A stretch of DNA of 64,000 bases from Enterovibrio calviensis DSM 14347 (GTDB taxonomy: Bacteria; Pseudomonadota; Gammaproteobacteria; Enterobacterales; Vibrionaceae): contig NZ_JHZA01000007.1 in assembly GCF_000621165.1 (NCBI RefSeq), positions 186,001 to 250,000 on the forward strand, given 5' to 3'. Below are positions 32,392 to 41,489 of the stretch, piece by piece. A program made the position numbers and the translations under genes. Every line of letters begins with the position of its first letter. The stretch's first letter is position 1. Below the pieces are notes generated by a model, which worked only from the letters and a program-made list of their open reading frames with translations, was not told the origin of the DNA and searched no databases.

Positions 32392-34221
32392 GTGGACACG
32401 AAAATCAGTCAGATCAATGTTTATCCCGTTAAATCAGCCGGCGGAATTTCTCTTTCAAATGCTTGGGTAGAAAGTATCGGCCTGAGTTTTGATCGTCGCT
32501 TTATGGTGGCAGACAGTACGGGTAAATTTGTGACTGGTCGTACTGACCCGAAAATGACCGAGGTGAGCGTAACGTTGCAAGCTAACGGCATCACCTTAAA
32601 CCATCCGTCCATGTCGCCACTCGTGCTTAAGTATTCCCAGTTCTCGCTTCAAGATGTGCATACCAATGTCTGGAAAGATGAGTTCAGTGCGTATTCCACG
32701 ACATCGACCGCCAATGCTTGGTTTAGCCATTTACTCGGTGGGCACAAGCAGCTGTTGTTTACGGGCGAAGAGTCTTCTCCCCGCTATGCTTCAAAAGCAC
32801 AGACCAAAGTCAGCTTTGCCGATGGTTTCCCATTGCTCATTATCTCTGAAGCGTCTTTGAAAGCGCTGAACGACAAAACCCCCGACGTTCACACCATGGA
32901 TCAGTTTCGTACCAACTTGGTGGCAACAGGTTGTGAAGCGTTTGAAGAAGATACATGGGCGAAAGTGCGGATTGGCTCCGTGGTATTTCGCGCAGACTGC
33001 CCATGCAGTCGCTGTGTGTTCACCACGCTTGATTTGGACACAGGACGTTTTCGTGTCAATGGCGAACCCATTACAACACTCAGCCAGTTCCGCTCTGCCA
33101 AAGATGGCAATGTGAACTTCGGCATGAACTTGATCGCAATGAACGAAGGTGAAATTCGTGCTGGCGATAAAATCGAAGTACTTGAGTACCGCGACGCTGA
33201 AGTCTATGAAGACAACACCACGCCAAAACTAAATTTAACCTGCCAAGAGATTGAACACGTGGCGCAGGATTTCAAAACGTTTTGGTTTGAAAACGCGCAG
33301 GGTGACCTACCAAGTTACAAAGCGGGTCAACACCTTCCTTTAGAACTCGATATCAACGGAAAGCGTGTTCAACGCCGCTATACATTGTCTTCATCTCCGA
33401 CACGACCAGAGCGTCTCGCTATTTCAGTGAAGCGAGTCGAAGGTGGGGAAGTGTCGAATTGGCTTCATGATGAAATGCGTGAAGGGAAAGAAATTAAAGC
33501 TCAACACCCTGATGGCCAATTTCACTTGAGCGATGATGCTGATAAACGTCGTCAGATATTATTGTTGTCCGGCGGAAGTGGCGTGACGCCAATGATGTCG
33601 ATGCTGCGCTCTTTGTCTGACCAAGACGAAGTGGACGATGTGATCTTTTTTCATCAGTGTCGTTCAGAAGCGGATATTCCTTTCGCAGAAGAACTTACTG
33701 CACTGGCTGAAAAGCACAAGGGCTTGCAGGTGATGACACTGTTAAGCCGTCCATCAGATACGTGGAGTGGGCTATCAGGCAGATTGAGCCAAGAGCATTT
33801 GGCCTTGGTGTCTTGGTTGACGCAACGTGAAGTGTTTGTTTGTGGCCCTGAAGGTTTCATGGATGCCGCCATGTCTCTGCTTAGTACCTTAGGTGTGCCT
33901 GATTCACAGCGTCATCAAGAGTTCTTCTCGCCGCCAACTCTCGGTGACGATGCTCCCGCAGCCGAAGTGGCTATTACCATCGAAGGTGAATACATTCGTG
34001 GCGACAATCAGCGTCCGATTTTGGTGCAAGCTGAAGAAATGGGCGTGCAAGTTGACTACAGTTGCCGCGCGGGTGTTTGTGGTTGCTGTAAAATGCGTTT
34101 AGTGGAAGGCGAAGTGAATCAACCTGATATGCCAGCGTTGTTCCCAGGAGAAAAAGAAGAAGGCTTAGTGTTAGCGTGTTGCTGTGTGCCTAAGGGTGAT
34201 GTTGTGTTGAGCAAACTCTAG
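32392..34221 (+). CDS. MOSC - ferredoxin reductase - 2Fe-2S fusion protein
   Basis: A 609-aa fusion. Residues 1-120 are the MOSC N-terminal barrel. Residues 125-265 are the MOSC domain with its conserved Cys in DCPCSRCVF. About 280-380 is an FAD-binding barrel (RRYTLSSSPTRPE), 385-490 an NAD(P)-binding fold (LLSGGSGVTPMMSML), and 520-609 a plant-type [2Fe-2S] ferredoxin (CRAGVCGCC plus a C-terminal Cys). E. coli YcbX has only MOSC plus ferredoxin, so this form can carry its own electron supply from NAD(P)H. The likely role is molybdenum-dependent reduction of N-hydroxylated compounds. Starts at GTG with AGGAG. Confidence 0.9.
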   Translation: MDTKISQINVYPVKSAGGISLSNAWVESIGLSFDRRFMVADSTGKFVTGRTDPKMTEVSVTLQANGITLNHPSMSPLVLKYSQFSLQDVHTNVWKDEFSAYSTTSTANAWFSHLLGGHKQLLFTGEESSPRYASKAQTKVSFADGFPLLIISEASLKALNDKTPDVHTMDQFRTNLVATGCEAFEEDTWAKVRIGSVVFRADCPCSRCVFTTLDLDTGRFRVNGEPITTLSQFRSAKDGNVNFGMNLIAMNEGEIRAGDKIEVLEYRDAEVYEDNTTPKLNLTCQEIEHVAQDFKTFWFENAQGDLPSYKAGQHLPLELDINGKRVQRRYTLSSSPTRPERLAISVKRVEGGEVSNWLHDEMREGKEIKAQHPDGQFHLSDDADKRRQILLLSGGSGVTPMMSMLRSLSDQDEVDDVIFFHQCRSEADIPFAEELTALAEKHKGLQVMTLLSRPSDTWSGLSGRLSQEHLALVSWLTQREVFVCGPEGFMDAAMSLLSTLGVPDSQRHQEFFSPPTLGDDAPAAEVAITIEGEYIRGDNQRPILVQAEEMGVQVDYSCRAGVCGCCKMRLVEGEVNQPDMPALFPGEKEEGLVLACCCVPKGDVVLSKL

Positions 34222-34317
34222 TCAAACAACCGAATAGTAACGCTTTTTTTCTTTGAGCTAACATTAGTAGCTGCCCCATGATGTATCATGGCGGCAGCTT
34301 TTTTATGGGGAATGGAT

Positions 34318-35043
34318 ATGACAAGCGCAAACAAAAAAGGCGCACTATTGTTTATTGGCGGCTTGGTGTTGGGTGGCCTAGTCACAAACAACCATTGGTC
34401 GTCGGCAGGTAATATCGCAGAGCAGGAACTGAGTGGTATTAAAGAAAAATTAGCGCTATCACAAGAACAGTGGGTGAACGCTCAGGAAAAAATGGTTGCA
34501 TTAGAAACCGTGCTGTCAGAGCAAGACAGTCAGGCTGCTACGGGTTTGGCTCTGCGCCAGAAAAATGAGAAGCAGATTGAGACATTGCAATCGACCATCG
34601 CTGAGATCACTGCCCAATCAACACAGATGACCGAGCGCAATCTAGCGCTGGAAGAGCAGGGTGATTTGCAGCGAGATGCCATTGCCAAATTAACCTCCAG
34701 ACTCAAGAATACAGATGTCTTGTATGCTGAGCGCTATCGTTTGGCGCGTGCGGTGAGTGATCTCAACGAGCAAATCTTGAAAGTCAGCCATAAATCCGAA
34801 ACGAGCCAAAAGGCCTGTGATGAATTCAAAAAAGGCAATTCATGGAACTGGGTGTCAGAAAAAGATTGCAGTGACTTTAACGAATACAGGCAGCAATCAA
34901 ACAAGTTGATGAACGAATTTGATGATACGAGCGCCGAGTTAGATAAAGTAAAACGTGAGCTATCAGCGTTTGGAAATTTGCCTTATCCGGCTCCGCTAAA
35001 TGACATAAAACTTCCGTCAGAAGAACGAGATACCACGCCGTAA
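34318..35043 (+). CDS. Membrane-anchored coiled-coil protein
   Basis: A 241-aa protein with one N-terminal membrane anchor (about residues 8-24, ALLFIGGLVLGGLV) and a long periplasmic coiled coil (about 35-200) rich in Glu, Gln, Lys and Leu. Two Cys in the C-terminal half (QKACDEF, EKDCSDF) could form a disulfide. ATG 34318 is preferred for GGGGA spacing over an upstream in-frame start at 34288. Similar Vibrio proteins are often labelled 'chromosome partitioning' without evidence; I would not repeat that. Confidence 0.65.
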   Translation: MTSANKKGALLFIGGLVLGGLVTNNHWSSAGNIAEQELSGIKEKLALSQEQWVNAQEKMVALETVLSEQDSQAATGLALRQKNEKQIETLQSTIAEITAQSTQMTERNLALEEQGDLQRDAIAKLTSRLKNTDVLYAERYRLARAVSDLNEQILKVSHKSETSQKACDEFKKGNSWNWVSEKDCSDFNEYRQQSNKLMNEFDDTSAELDKVKRELSAFGNLPYPAPLNDIKLPSEERDTTP

Positions 35044-35223
35044 ATTTCCGGCCATGTCACTGAGTCGCCTTCCAAAGGCGATAAAACATTCAACTGGCAC
35101 TATGCTTATCAATGTATCGTAACAAACCTAAGACAAGGGCTTTAAAATTGCGTTATATTCTGCAACCTTGTTTTCTTAGATGTGTTCAGCATCACCAATA
35201 ATCGGACCGTAGGGGTAGATACA

Positions 35224-36231
35224 TTGACAACCCGAGTATTGATCACTGATGACTCCGCGTTAGCGCGAAAACAATTGGCGCGTTCACTGCCCTCGTTTAT
35301 CAATGCTGAGGTGACATTTGCCGAAAATGGGCAAATTGCCATCGACCAGCTAAATACAAACACTTTTGATGTGATGTTTCTCGATCTCACCATGCCAGTA
35401 TTGGACGGCTATGAGACGTTAGAAGCCATGCGAGAGGCCAACATCACTGTGCCTGTTTTTGTTGTATCGGGAGACATACAACCGAAAGCACAAGAAAAAG
35501 TGATGGCGTTAGGTGCGCGCGCATTCGTTCAAAAACCGACCAGCCCTACTGTGCTTAATGACATTCTCGCGCCGTTCAAATCCGACACGGCGGCAGAAGC
35601 CGCTGCGGCCGCCAAGCCGTTGCAAGATCTAAAGATTGGTCGCCGCGAAATGTACATGGAAGTGGTGAATGTCGCGATGGGTAGGGCTGCTGATTCGCTT
35701 GCGCGCTATTTCGATGTATTTGTTCACATGCCACTTCCACACGTCAATGTGTTTGAGGTCAGTGAACTGGTCATGACGATCAAGCACCTTGCCGCCAACG
35801 ACAATATATCTGGGATATGCCAAGGCTTCAGTGGCGAAGGGATCGCAGGTGAAGCACTGATGCTAATCTCCGATTCTTCGATGAAAGATCTGCTAACCAC
35901 ATTGAATTACCCCGATGATGGAAGCGTCGATAACGAATTAGAGCTGCTGGTGGATGTGAGTAACGTGCTGATCAGTGCGTTTCTATCTGGCATTGGCGAA
36001 CAAGCCGGTTTGGTGTTTGCGCAAAGTTACCCAGCGATTATTGGCCAACACCTCGCTGTCGATAAGCTGGTGGAAGGCATGCATGGTACGTGGAAGCGAA
36101 CCGTGACGATCGAAGTGAGTTATGCGATTGACGGCACCAATATTAAGTGCGACTTGTTGTTGCTGTTGGTTGATGATTCTTTGCCATTGTTGGACGCTAA
36201 ACTTGCTTACCTGATGGATGATGAGGACTAA
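35224..36231 (+). CDS. Receiver - CheC/CheX-type phosphatase fusion
   Basis: A 335-aa two-domain protein. The N-terminal receiver (1-120) has Asp9/Asp10, phosphoacceptor Asp54 in FLDLTMP, the Ser in VVSGD and the Lys in VQKPTSP. The C-terminal half (about 140-335) is CheC/CheX-like, with the phosphatase motif ExxN (EVVNVAMG) followed by Pro 23 residues on. A second half-site has Asp in place of Glu (DVSN). It could dephosphorylate a CheY-like protein under control of its own receiver. TTG 35224 with GGGGT 8 nt upstream is preferred to GTG 35182. The next gene begins 2 bp after its stop. Confidence 0.85.
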   Translation: MTTRVLITDDSALARKQLARSLPSFINAEVTFAENGQIAIDQLNTNTFDVMFLDLTMPVLDGYETLEAMREANITVPVFVVSGDIQPKAQEKVMALGARAFVQKPTSPTVLNDILAPFKSDTAAEAAAAAKPLQDLKIGRREMYMEVVNVAMGRAADSLARYFDVFVHMPLPHVNVFEVSELVMTIKHLAANDNISGICQGFSGEGIAGEALMLISDSSMKDLLTTLNYPDDGSVDNELELLVDVSNVLISAFLSGIGEQAGLVFAQSYPAIIGQHLAVDKLVEGMHGTWKRTVTIEVSYAIDGTNIKCDLLLLLVDDSLPLLDAKLAYLMDDED

Positions 36232-36233
36232 CC

Positions 36234-36662
36234 ATGATTGACTCACCAGAATTTGAACAGTTCAACTGGATGGTCGATATGGTTCAGAATATCGACATGG
36301 GGCTGATTGTTGTTGACCGTGACTACACCATTCACATGTGGAATGGGTTCATGGTTCACCACACGGGCAAGCATCCCAACAAGGTACAGGGTAAGTCATT
36401 GTTTGATGTATTCCCTGAAATATCTGAAAACTGGTTTCGAGCAAAATGTCGCCCAGTCTTTGAACTGAAGTGCCGAAGCTTTGTGGTGTGGAAACAGCGT
36501 CCGTACCTTTTTCATTGCCGCAACGTTCGCCCAATCACAGGGCAAGCAAATTTCATGTATCAGAATGTCACCCTGAATCCGATGGTGAACCTACGCGGTG
36601 AAGTGCAACACATGTTTATTTCAGTGGCAGACGTAACAGGTGAAGCGCTAGCCAATCTTTAA
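36234..36662 (+). CDS. Free-standing PAS-domain protein
   Basis: A 142-aa protein consisting of one PAS fold (about 15-135: IDMGLIVVDRDYTIHMWNGFM, then GKSLFDVFPE, ending ISVADVTGEA). There is no kinase, cyclase or HTH output. Several His and Cys residues (MVHHTGKH, KCRPVF, KCRSF, FHCRN) could hold a haem or metal cofactor, but this is speculative. Translationally coupled to the receiver-CheC protein (2-bp gap), it is probably its sensory partner. Confidence 0.82.
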   Translation: MIDSPEFEQFNWMVDMVQNIDMGLIVVDRDYTIHMWNGFMVHHTGKHPNKVQGKSLFDVFPEISENWFRAKCRPVFELKCRSFVVWKQRPYLFHCRNVRPITGQANFMYQNVTLNPMVNLRGEVQHMFISVADVTGEALANL

Positions 36663-36733
36663 TCGCTGATTGAAACAGGTTCTAGGCTGGTTTTTGGGAC
36701 TAGACAGGCGCATTTACCCTGATACAAAAGAAA

Positions 36734-36759
36734 AAGCCAGTGTCTTATTGCACTGGCTT
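36734..36759. terminator. Bidirectional terminator between PAS and M48 genes
   Basis: Stem AAGCCAGTG / CACTGGCTT with an 8-nt loop. T-rich tracts follow on both strands (stronger on the minus strand), suiting the convergent gene ends. Confidence 0.8.
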
Positions 36760-36837
36760 ATTGCTATTTTTGGCCTCACCAAAAGCCTCATCGAAGACCT
36801 CACAAAACGCACCGTCTGGCGGGCGATCTTGTTACGT

Positions 36838-37638
36838 TTAGACGTTGGGTTTTCCGCAGTCTGGCGCGCGGCGAGTTTGCGCTGGAAGTTGACGTATCGC
36901 CGCGTTCAAATCATCAATTCGAGTGTCATGCCCTGGGTGAGTGGAAAGTAGCTCTGGAGGTGAACCTTCTGACGCTGCTGCCATGTTCTTCCAAAGCTCT
37001 ACGCTACCTTGAGGGTCAAAACCTGCTTCGTTCATGAGCTGAACGCCGATAAGATCTGATTCGGATTCATGGACACGGCTAAAGGGCAGTAAAACGCCCA
37101 CATTCACCCCAAGCCCTAAGCCAGCCATAATCAGATTGGAATTTGGTGTACCCGTTGCACCAAGGGCGATACTGGTAATCTGTAGCGCGCCATTCGTCGC
37201 CACAGAATTCGAAACACGTTCGCTGCCGTGATTAGCCATCACGTGACCAATCTCATGCCCAATAACAGACGCGAGTTGGTCTTGGTTTTCCGCAACCTTG
37301 AGCAAGCCGGTATAAACACCAATTTTCCCACCCGGCAGGGCGAATGCATTAATCTGATCGCTATCGAAAACCACGACTTCCCACTGCTCAAAGTCTGGCT
37401 GAGGCGGAGTCACTTCTAAAATAGCGTCCGTCACACACTGAACATACTGGTTTGTCTGTTTGTCGGTGCTTATCTTCTCTGTGCCTTTAAGCTCAGAGAA
37501 TGATTGGCTGCCCAAAGTCGCCATTTCGGCACCAGAAACCAATATGAACTGGCTACGTCCCGTCGGTGAGGTGCTGCAACCCATCACAATACTCAGTAGT
37601 GCGGTGGCGATCGTGGTTTTTACTGTGTTCAATTTCAC
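36838..37638 (-). CDS. M48 family lipoprotein metalloprotease (LoiP/YggG-like)
   Basis: A 266-aa lipoprotein zinc protease: lipobox VMGC (Cys21), the conserved QFILVSGAEMATLGSQSF segment, and catalytic HEIGH (about 127-131) with the third ligand Glu in ESESDLIGVQLM. It probably sits at the periplasmic face of the outer membrane and degrades misfolded proteins, as LoiP and BepA do. It is shorter than BepA and has no TPR repeats, so LoiP (252 aa) is the closer comparison. Starts at GTG with AAGGACA. Confidence 0.88.
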   Translation of the reverse strand: MKLNTVKTTIATALLSIVMGCSTSPTGRSQFILVSGAEMATLGSQSFSELKGTEKISTDKQTNQYVQCVTDAILEVTPPQPDFEQWEVVVFDSDQINAFALPGGKIGVYTGLLKVAENQDQLASVIGHEIGHVMANHGSERVSNSVATNGALQITSIALGATGTPNSNLIMAGLGLGVNVGVLLPFSRVHESESDLIGVQLMNEAGFDPQGSVELWKNMAAASEGSPPELLSTHPGHDTRIDDLNAAIRQLPAQTRRAPDCGKPNV

Positions 37639-37975
37639 TGCTATGTCCTTATCGCGAAGCCAATTCCTTCAAGCCAAGCAAACTAACTGCCCATATCCTA
37701 ATCTAAGCGAATCCAAGTTGAACACGCTTATTCCAGCGCTTGATTATTCATCTTGTTAGGCCAATTTAGCGATATTGTAATATGACAATCAACCGAGGCA
37801 AGGTGTTGAATGAATCTGCTAAACGTATTTACCGATCGGACTCAACCTTTACAGGAAAAAGTCACGAATTGGTCTCTCAGATTTATACAGTAAAGCGTAG
37901 CTCTCGACGGGTTAACTGACGATAATGTGAGATAAGCGCAAAGCAAAGTCCGGTTAAGCACATAAAGGAGCCTCC
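37639..37975. other. Divergent intergenic region between M48 protease and menI
   Basis: 337 bp. One possible 27-codon frame (37810-37893, starting MNLLNVFTDRTQPLQ) follows AAGGTG, but nothing else supports it as a gene. No operator is recognised. Confidence 0.4.
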
Positions 37976-38404
37976 GTGTCTATTTGGAAGAAAAGCATTT
38001 CCCTTGAAGGTCTCAATAAGACCTCTGCCAATACCTTGGTTGAACATTTGGGCATTCAATACACGGCATTTGACGATAGCAGCCTAACGGGCACCATGCC
38101 TGTGGATTCTCGCACACATCAACCTCTGGGGATGTTGCATGGCGGCGCGTCAGTGGTATTGGCTGAAACGCTAGGATCGTTAGCGGCAAATATGTGCGTG
38201 GAAGAAAACAAGTACTGTGTCGGTCTTGATATTAATGCCAACCATATTCGAGCGATGCGTTCGGGGCAGGTGATAGGGACGGCAACGCCTATTCACTTAG
38301 GAGCGACAACCCAAGTTTGGCAGATTGAAATCGTTGACGACAGAGGCCGCCTCGTTTGCACCAGCCGTTTAACCATGGCTGTTTTACAGCACAAAGGAAA
38401 ATAG
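37976..38404 (+). CDS. menI: 1,4-dihydroxy-2-naphthoyl-CoA hydrolase (hotdog thioesterase)
   Basis: A 142-aa hotdog-fold thioesterase matching E. coli MenI/YdiI almost throughout: NTLVEHLGIQYT, MPVDSRTHQPLGMLHGGASVVLAETLGS and TPIHLGATTQVWQIE. The catalytic Glu is in LAETLGS and the CoA-site His-Gly-Gly is present. It acts in menaquinone synthesis; close paralogues hydrolyse other aroyl- and acyl-CoAs (EntH). GTG start with AAGGAG upstream. It leads a short operon with two small genes. Confidence 0.9.
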   Translation: MSIWKKSISLEGLNKTSANTLVEHLGIQYTAFDDSSLTGTMPVDSRTHQPLGMLHGGASVVLAETLGSLAANMCVEENKYCVGLDINANHIRAMRSGQVIGTATPIHLGATTQVWQIEIVDDRGRLVCTSRLTMAVLQHKGK

Positions 38405-38407
38405 ATC

Positions 38408-38638
38408 ATGGTCATTACGATTCCAGGTGGCCGCGTTGTCGCCACAATGCACGAAGTGATGGTGAAGCTGGAACAAAATAGAATAACACTGCAGGCTCAG
38501 ACGGATGACATTAGCTTATTGGCTGCGCCGTGTATGCTGATCGCCAATGGTGGTTCAATCAATTGGAGCATTTCATTGGGCAGTGAAGAAAATATGGAAG
38601 CAGTGAGTCACGCAACAGGCATTGCATTGAAGCGCTAG
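38408..38638 (+). CDS. DUF3389-like small protein
   Basis: A 76-aa protein beginning 3 bp after menI, so probably cotranslated. It is mainly beta (VVITIPGGRVVATMHEVMVKLEQ, then LIANGGSINWSISLGSEENMEAVSHATGI). It resembles the DUF3389 family of Vibrionaceae as I remember it. No function is known. Confidence 0.65.
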   Translation: MVITIPGGRVVATMHEVMVKLEQNRITLQAQTDDISLLAAPCMLIANGGSINWSISLGSEENMEAVSHATGIALKR

Positions 38639-38688
38639 GCGTTGTTTTCACAATATACAATGGTAATCATGGATAGGAGAGTGCGGTG

Positions 38689-39057
38689 ATGAAATCAACG
38701 ATCTGGACAATGAAATTGGCACTGACGTTGACGCTCATGTCATCGTATTCGGTCGCAGGCGAAGCAGATGTGGTGAACGCTACCGCAACCAAATCTGGTG
38801 ATGTGTATCGTATTTCCGCGACGGTACTGCATGCTGATGAAGGGTGGGACCATTATGCGAATGCTTGGCGCGTGGTAACAGCCAATGGTGATGTGTTGGG
38901 TGTTAGAGAACTTCTTCACCCTCATGAAAACGAACAGCCTTTCACGAGAAGTTTATCCGGTGTTTCAGTACCTGAAGGCGTGACTGAAGTGATTGTTGAA
39001 GCGCGCGACAGCGTTCATGGCTGGGGCGGTAAGACGTTTAAGATCGTCCTAGAATAA
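38689..39057 (+). CDS. Periplasmic beta-sandwich protein, unknown function
   Basis: A 122-aa exported protein with a signal peptide ending SVAG (about residue 22). The mature part is a short Ig/FN3-like sheet with conserved-looking motifs HADEGWDHYANAW (about 47-59) and RDSVHGWGGKTF (about 106-117). Aromatic and His residues in these loops may form a binding site. GTG at 38686 directly precedes ATG 38689. A strong terminator ends the unit. Confidence 0.7.
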   Translation: MKSTIWTMKLALTLTLMSSYSVAGEADVVNATATKSGDVYRISATVLHADEGWDHYANAWRVVTANGDVLGVRELLHPHENEQPFTRSLSGVSVPEGVTEVIVEARDSVHGWGGKTFKIVLE

Positions 39058-39116
39058 TACGTTGTTCAGGTTTGTATTTGACGGTATTCAAAAAGATTTC
39101 GTTGGATAAACAATAA

Positions 39117-39150
39117 AAAGCGCCGCAACATTGCTGTTGCGGCGCTTTTG
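39117..39150. terminator. Strong bidirectional terminator
   Basis: A 15-bp perfect stem AAAAGCGCCGCAACA / TGTTGCGGCGCTTTT with a TTGC loop between convergent genes. Confidence 0.9.
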
Positions 39151-39174
39151 TATTCAGACTGAAGTCGTCAAGCG

Positions 39175-39990
39175 TTAGTAAGCCGCAGTTATCTCGTAAC
39201 CCGTAAACTTACGCACGTTGATCACGCCAGTATCAAAAATCAGGTATTGCCCTTTAATCCCTTTCAACACACCAGAAACCACCGGCTCTTTGTCAAAATT
39301 GAGTGAGGTGATTTTCGTTGGGTGTTCATCGACAGGGTAACGAATATCGACGATGTCATGCTGAACGGGTTCAACCGCGTCAAAACCATACTGCAGACGC
39401 AAGCTAAAAATCTTTGCATCGATTTTTGGCAGCAATCGACGCGCTTCTTCTTTTAGGTCGATGTCGTCATTGTCACCTTTTAGCATCGCTCGCCAATTGG
39501 TTTTATCGGCAAGGAATTCAGCAATGGCGATCTCAACCAAACCAGAAAGTTGGCGCGTCTTTACCTTCAAAATCGGCAAGGCTTGCGTCGCACCTTGATC
39601 AATCCATCGGGTAGGGATTTGGCTTGCTCGTGTAATGCCGACTTTAAGGCCAGAAGTGTTAGACAGGTAAACCACGTGGTCTGTCATACAGAACTGCTCG
39701 CCCCACTCGGGTTCTCGGCAAGTTCCTTCGGCAAAGTGACAGGTTTCAGGCTTCAAAATACACATATCGCAACGCGCGAGTTTACGCGTGCAGGGAAAAC
39801 AGTGCCCTTGACTAAAACTCTTGTTGGTTTTGTTACCGCAGGCATCGCAATAAATATTGCCAGTGTATGTCAGGGTCAGTGATTTACCGATCAATGCGTT
39901 TAACGCAACATCGTTTTCACCGACAGGCAGAGAGTATTGCAGGTCGCTTTCAAGCGAGCTTTTCATTTTGCTCAAAGTACCAGTAATCAT
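39175..39990 (-). CDS. DUF2797 zinc-binding protein
   Basis: A protein of about 271 aa. Cysteine clusters near residues 45-95 (CDACGNK, HCFPCTRKLARCDMCILKPETC) suggest two zinc sites. A following region (VVYLSNTSGLKVGITRASQIPTRWIDQGA) looks like a GIY-YIG-type nuclease core. The C-terminal part is a small beta barrel. The molecular function of DUF2797 is unproven. Start M at 39990 is preferred; a longer frame to TTG 40056 reaches into a repeat remnant. Confidence 0.8.
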   Translation of the reverse strand: MITGTLSKMKSSLESDLQYSLPVGENDVALNALIGKSLTLTYTGNIYCDACGNKTNKSFSQGHCFPCTRKLARCDMCILKPETCHFAEGTCREPEWGEQFCMTDHVVYLSNTSGLKVGITRASQIPTRWIDQGATQALPILKVKTRQLSGLVEIAIAEFLADKTNWRAMLKGDNDDIDLKEEARRLLPKIDAKIFSLRLQYGFDAVEPVQHDIVDIRYPVDEHPTKITSLNFDKEPVVSGVLKGIKGQYLIFDTGVINVRKFTGYEITAAY

Positions 39991-40052
39991 TGCTTCTTTA
40001 ACGTTGTCCTTTTCGTGTGTGAAGTTTACCAGAACTCCGTCTCTAAAGTCGC

Positions 40053-40084
40053 TCAATCCTGAAAGTTCAGGTTGCTTGGGTATA
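40053..40084. repeat. Decayed end of the TATACCCAAGT repeat
   Basis: CAATCCTGAAAGTTCAGG followed by TTGCTTGGGTATA is a right end with a reduced loop. It lies between DUF2797 and the next gene. Confidence 0.7.
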
Positions 40085-40088
40085 AACG

Positions 40089-40388
40089 TTAACGCATCAC
40101 CAATCCGTCATTCAGGTCGTTATAGAGTGACACTGTCACAATAACCATGTTGAGATCGATATCTTCGCTGATTTCATCAATCACAAACAAATCCGCGTCT
40201 GACTCAGAAGTGTTCGTTTCTGCTAATACAAGGATGTTTTGCTGGATATCACCATAAATGACAAGTTCTTCGACTTTCTCGTAAGTACCAAAATCGAGCA
40301 GAGAAGCCGGTGCTAGCTCTGGTTTTGCAAAAGCATGACTAGAAAAGAAAAGGGCAGAAGCCAGAAAAGGGAGGGCAAGGAAGCGCAT
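40089..40388 (-). CDS. Small periplasmic protein, unknown function
   Basis: A 99-aa exported protein: signal peptide (residues 1-21, ends SHAFA) and an acidic mature domain with alternating hydrophobic residues (VEELVIYGDIQQNILVLAETN), suggesting a small beta protein. I do not recognise a family. The stop codon lies just beyond the repeat remnant. Confidence 0.65.
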   Translation of the reverse strand: MRFLALPFLASALFFSSHAFAKPELAPASLLDFGTYEKVEELVIYGDIQQNILVLAETNTSESDADLFVIDEISEDIDLNMVIVTVSLYNDLNDGLVMR

Positions 40389-40526
40389 ATCGAAAATCCA
40401 TCTTGGTTATTTTTTTGCAGGATGGCACATTGGTCTGTCAGCTTTGTCAGTAAAGCGTCAAAGGCGCATTAGTTTGATGCAAAAAACTGATTTTTATCTG
40501 ATTGAGGCGAATTAAGAGCAGTAGCG

Positions 40527-41489
40527 TTATAAATCAACAATGATAGGGCAGTGATCAGAAAGCCGGTAAGTCGCCACTGCGTGGTAAGAATACTTATATT
40601 GGGAGGCTTTGGGGACGTTTTCATGATCGATCGCGCCGGGGCTAGCAACAATGTGATCGATTAGCTTATTGTATACGACGTGTTCCCATCGCTTGGTGCG
40701 ATAGTTGAACTTTCTCGCTTTGCACTTTGCGGGTGTTGAGGCGGAGAGATTAATGACGGAATTTGGTTCTGTTTGATCGAGCAGTGACTTCCACGCCCAT
40801 TCATTGCGTTCATTCAAATAATGGTTAAAGTCGCCCGCAATAATGAATTCCTGGCCAAGTTTCTGTTTAGCATTGATCCAGATAGCAAGTGCTTCAATCT
40901 GTCGTTCGAGTTTTTTACAGCTATTATTTCGGCGCACCGCCTTCTCGAAGCAGCCAGATTTGAGATGAATCGACAGCAAGTGTAGAGAAGGCTCATTGTC
41001 TCTGATCACTTCTATATAGGCGCCATAGCGAAGATTGCCAGCCGAGAGAAAAGTCGGTAACCCTAGTGGTTGATAGTCTTTATGGTCGATAACTTCGACA
41101 CCCTTTTTTACCGCCCATCCGGTAAATTGATGACTGCCTCGGCTTCGTTTATAGCGCTTCGCTCTGTCGGAAAAATAAAAATCATACTTCTGCGGGTCGA
41201 GAACTTTGGATAAGGACTCTGGGCCGTCCACTTCTTGAAATGCAATAAGGTCAGCATCAATGACAGAAGCAACAGTTTGCATCATCAGGTAATCTCCGGC
41301 TTCTCTCTTGCCTTGAACCCGATCCCCTTTGTCCGTCAACCACTCCATGTTCCAGGTAGCAAGGGTTAGGCTGGCTTGAACAGGGAGCGAGATAACACTC
41401 ACACAAAAGCAGAACAACAAACTCAGTTGTTGAAACCTCTGTTTTGTTTGAACGATGCGGTTAAGCGACAGTGCGTGAAGCGAAGACAT
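40527..41489 (-). CDS. Secreted endonuclease/exonuclease/phosphatase-family protein
   Basis: A 320-aa protein of the DNase I/EEP superfamily. After an N-terminal signal sequence (hydrophobic LSLLFCFCVSVISLPVQA, about 22-39) come NMEW (metal Glu), AFQEVDG, GDFNHYLN (catalytic Asp-Asn) and the terminal SDHCPIIVDL (SDH motif). Four Cys could form disulfides, fitting export. The substrate may be extracellular DNA or a phosphodiester lipid. ATG 41489 is preferred because it leads straight into the signal peptide. Confidence 0.83.
   Translation of the reverse strand: MSSLHALSLNRIVQTKQRFQQLSLLFCFCVSVISLPVQASLTLATWNMEWLTDKGDRVQGKREAGDYLMMQTVASVIDADLIAFQEVDGPESLSKVLDPQKYDFYFSDRAKRYKRSRGSHQFTGWAVKKGVEVIDHKDYQPLGLPTFLSAGNLRYGAYIEVIRDNEPSLHLLSIHLKSGCFEKAVRRNNSCKKLERQIEALAIWINAKQKLGQEFIIAGDFNHYLNERNEWAWKSLLDQTEPNSVINLSASTPAKCKARKFNYRTKRWEHVVYNKLIDHIVASPGAIDHENVPKASQYKYSYHAVATYRLSDHCPIIVDL

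Noticed and set aside
37810-37893. 27-codon frame before menI
   Set aside because: Only a weak AAGGTG supports it; the peptide has no membrane span or motif and no family I know.
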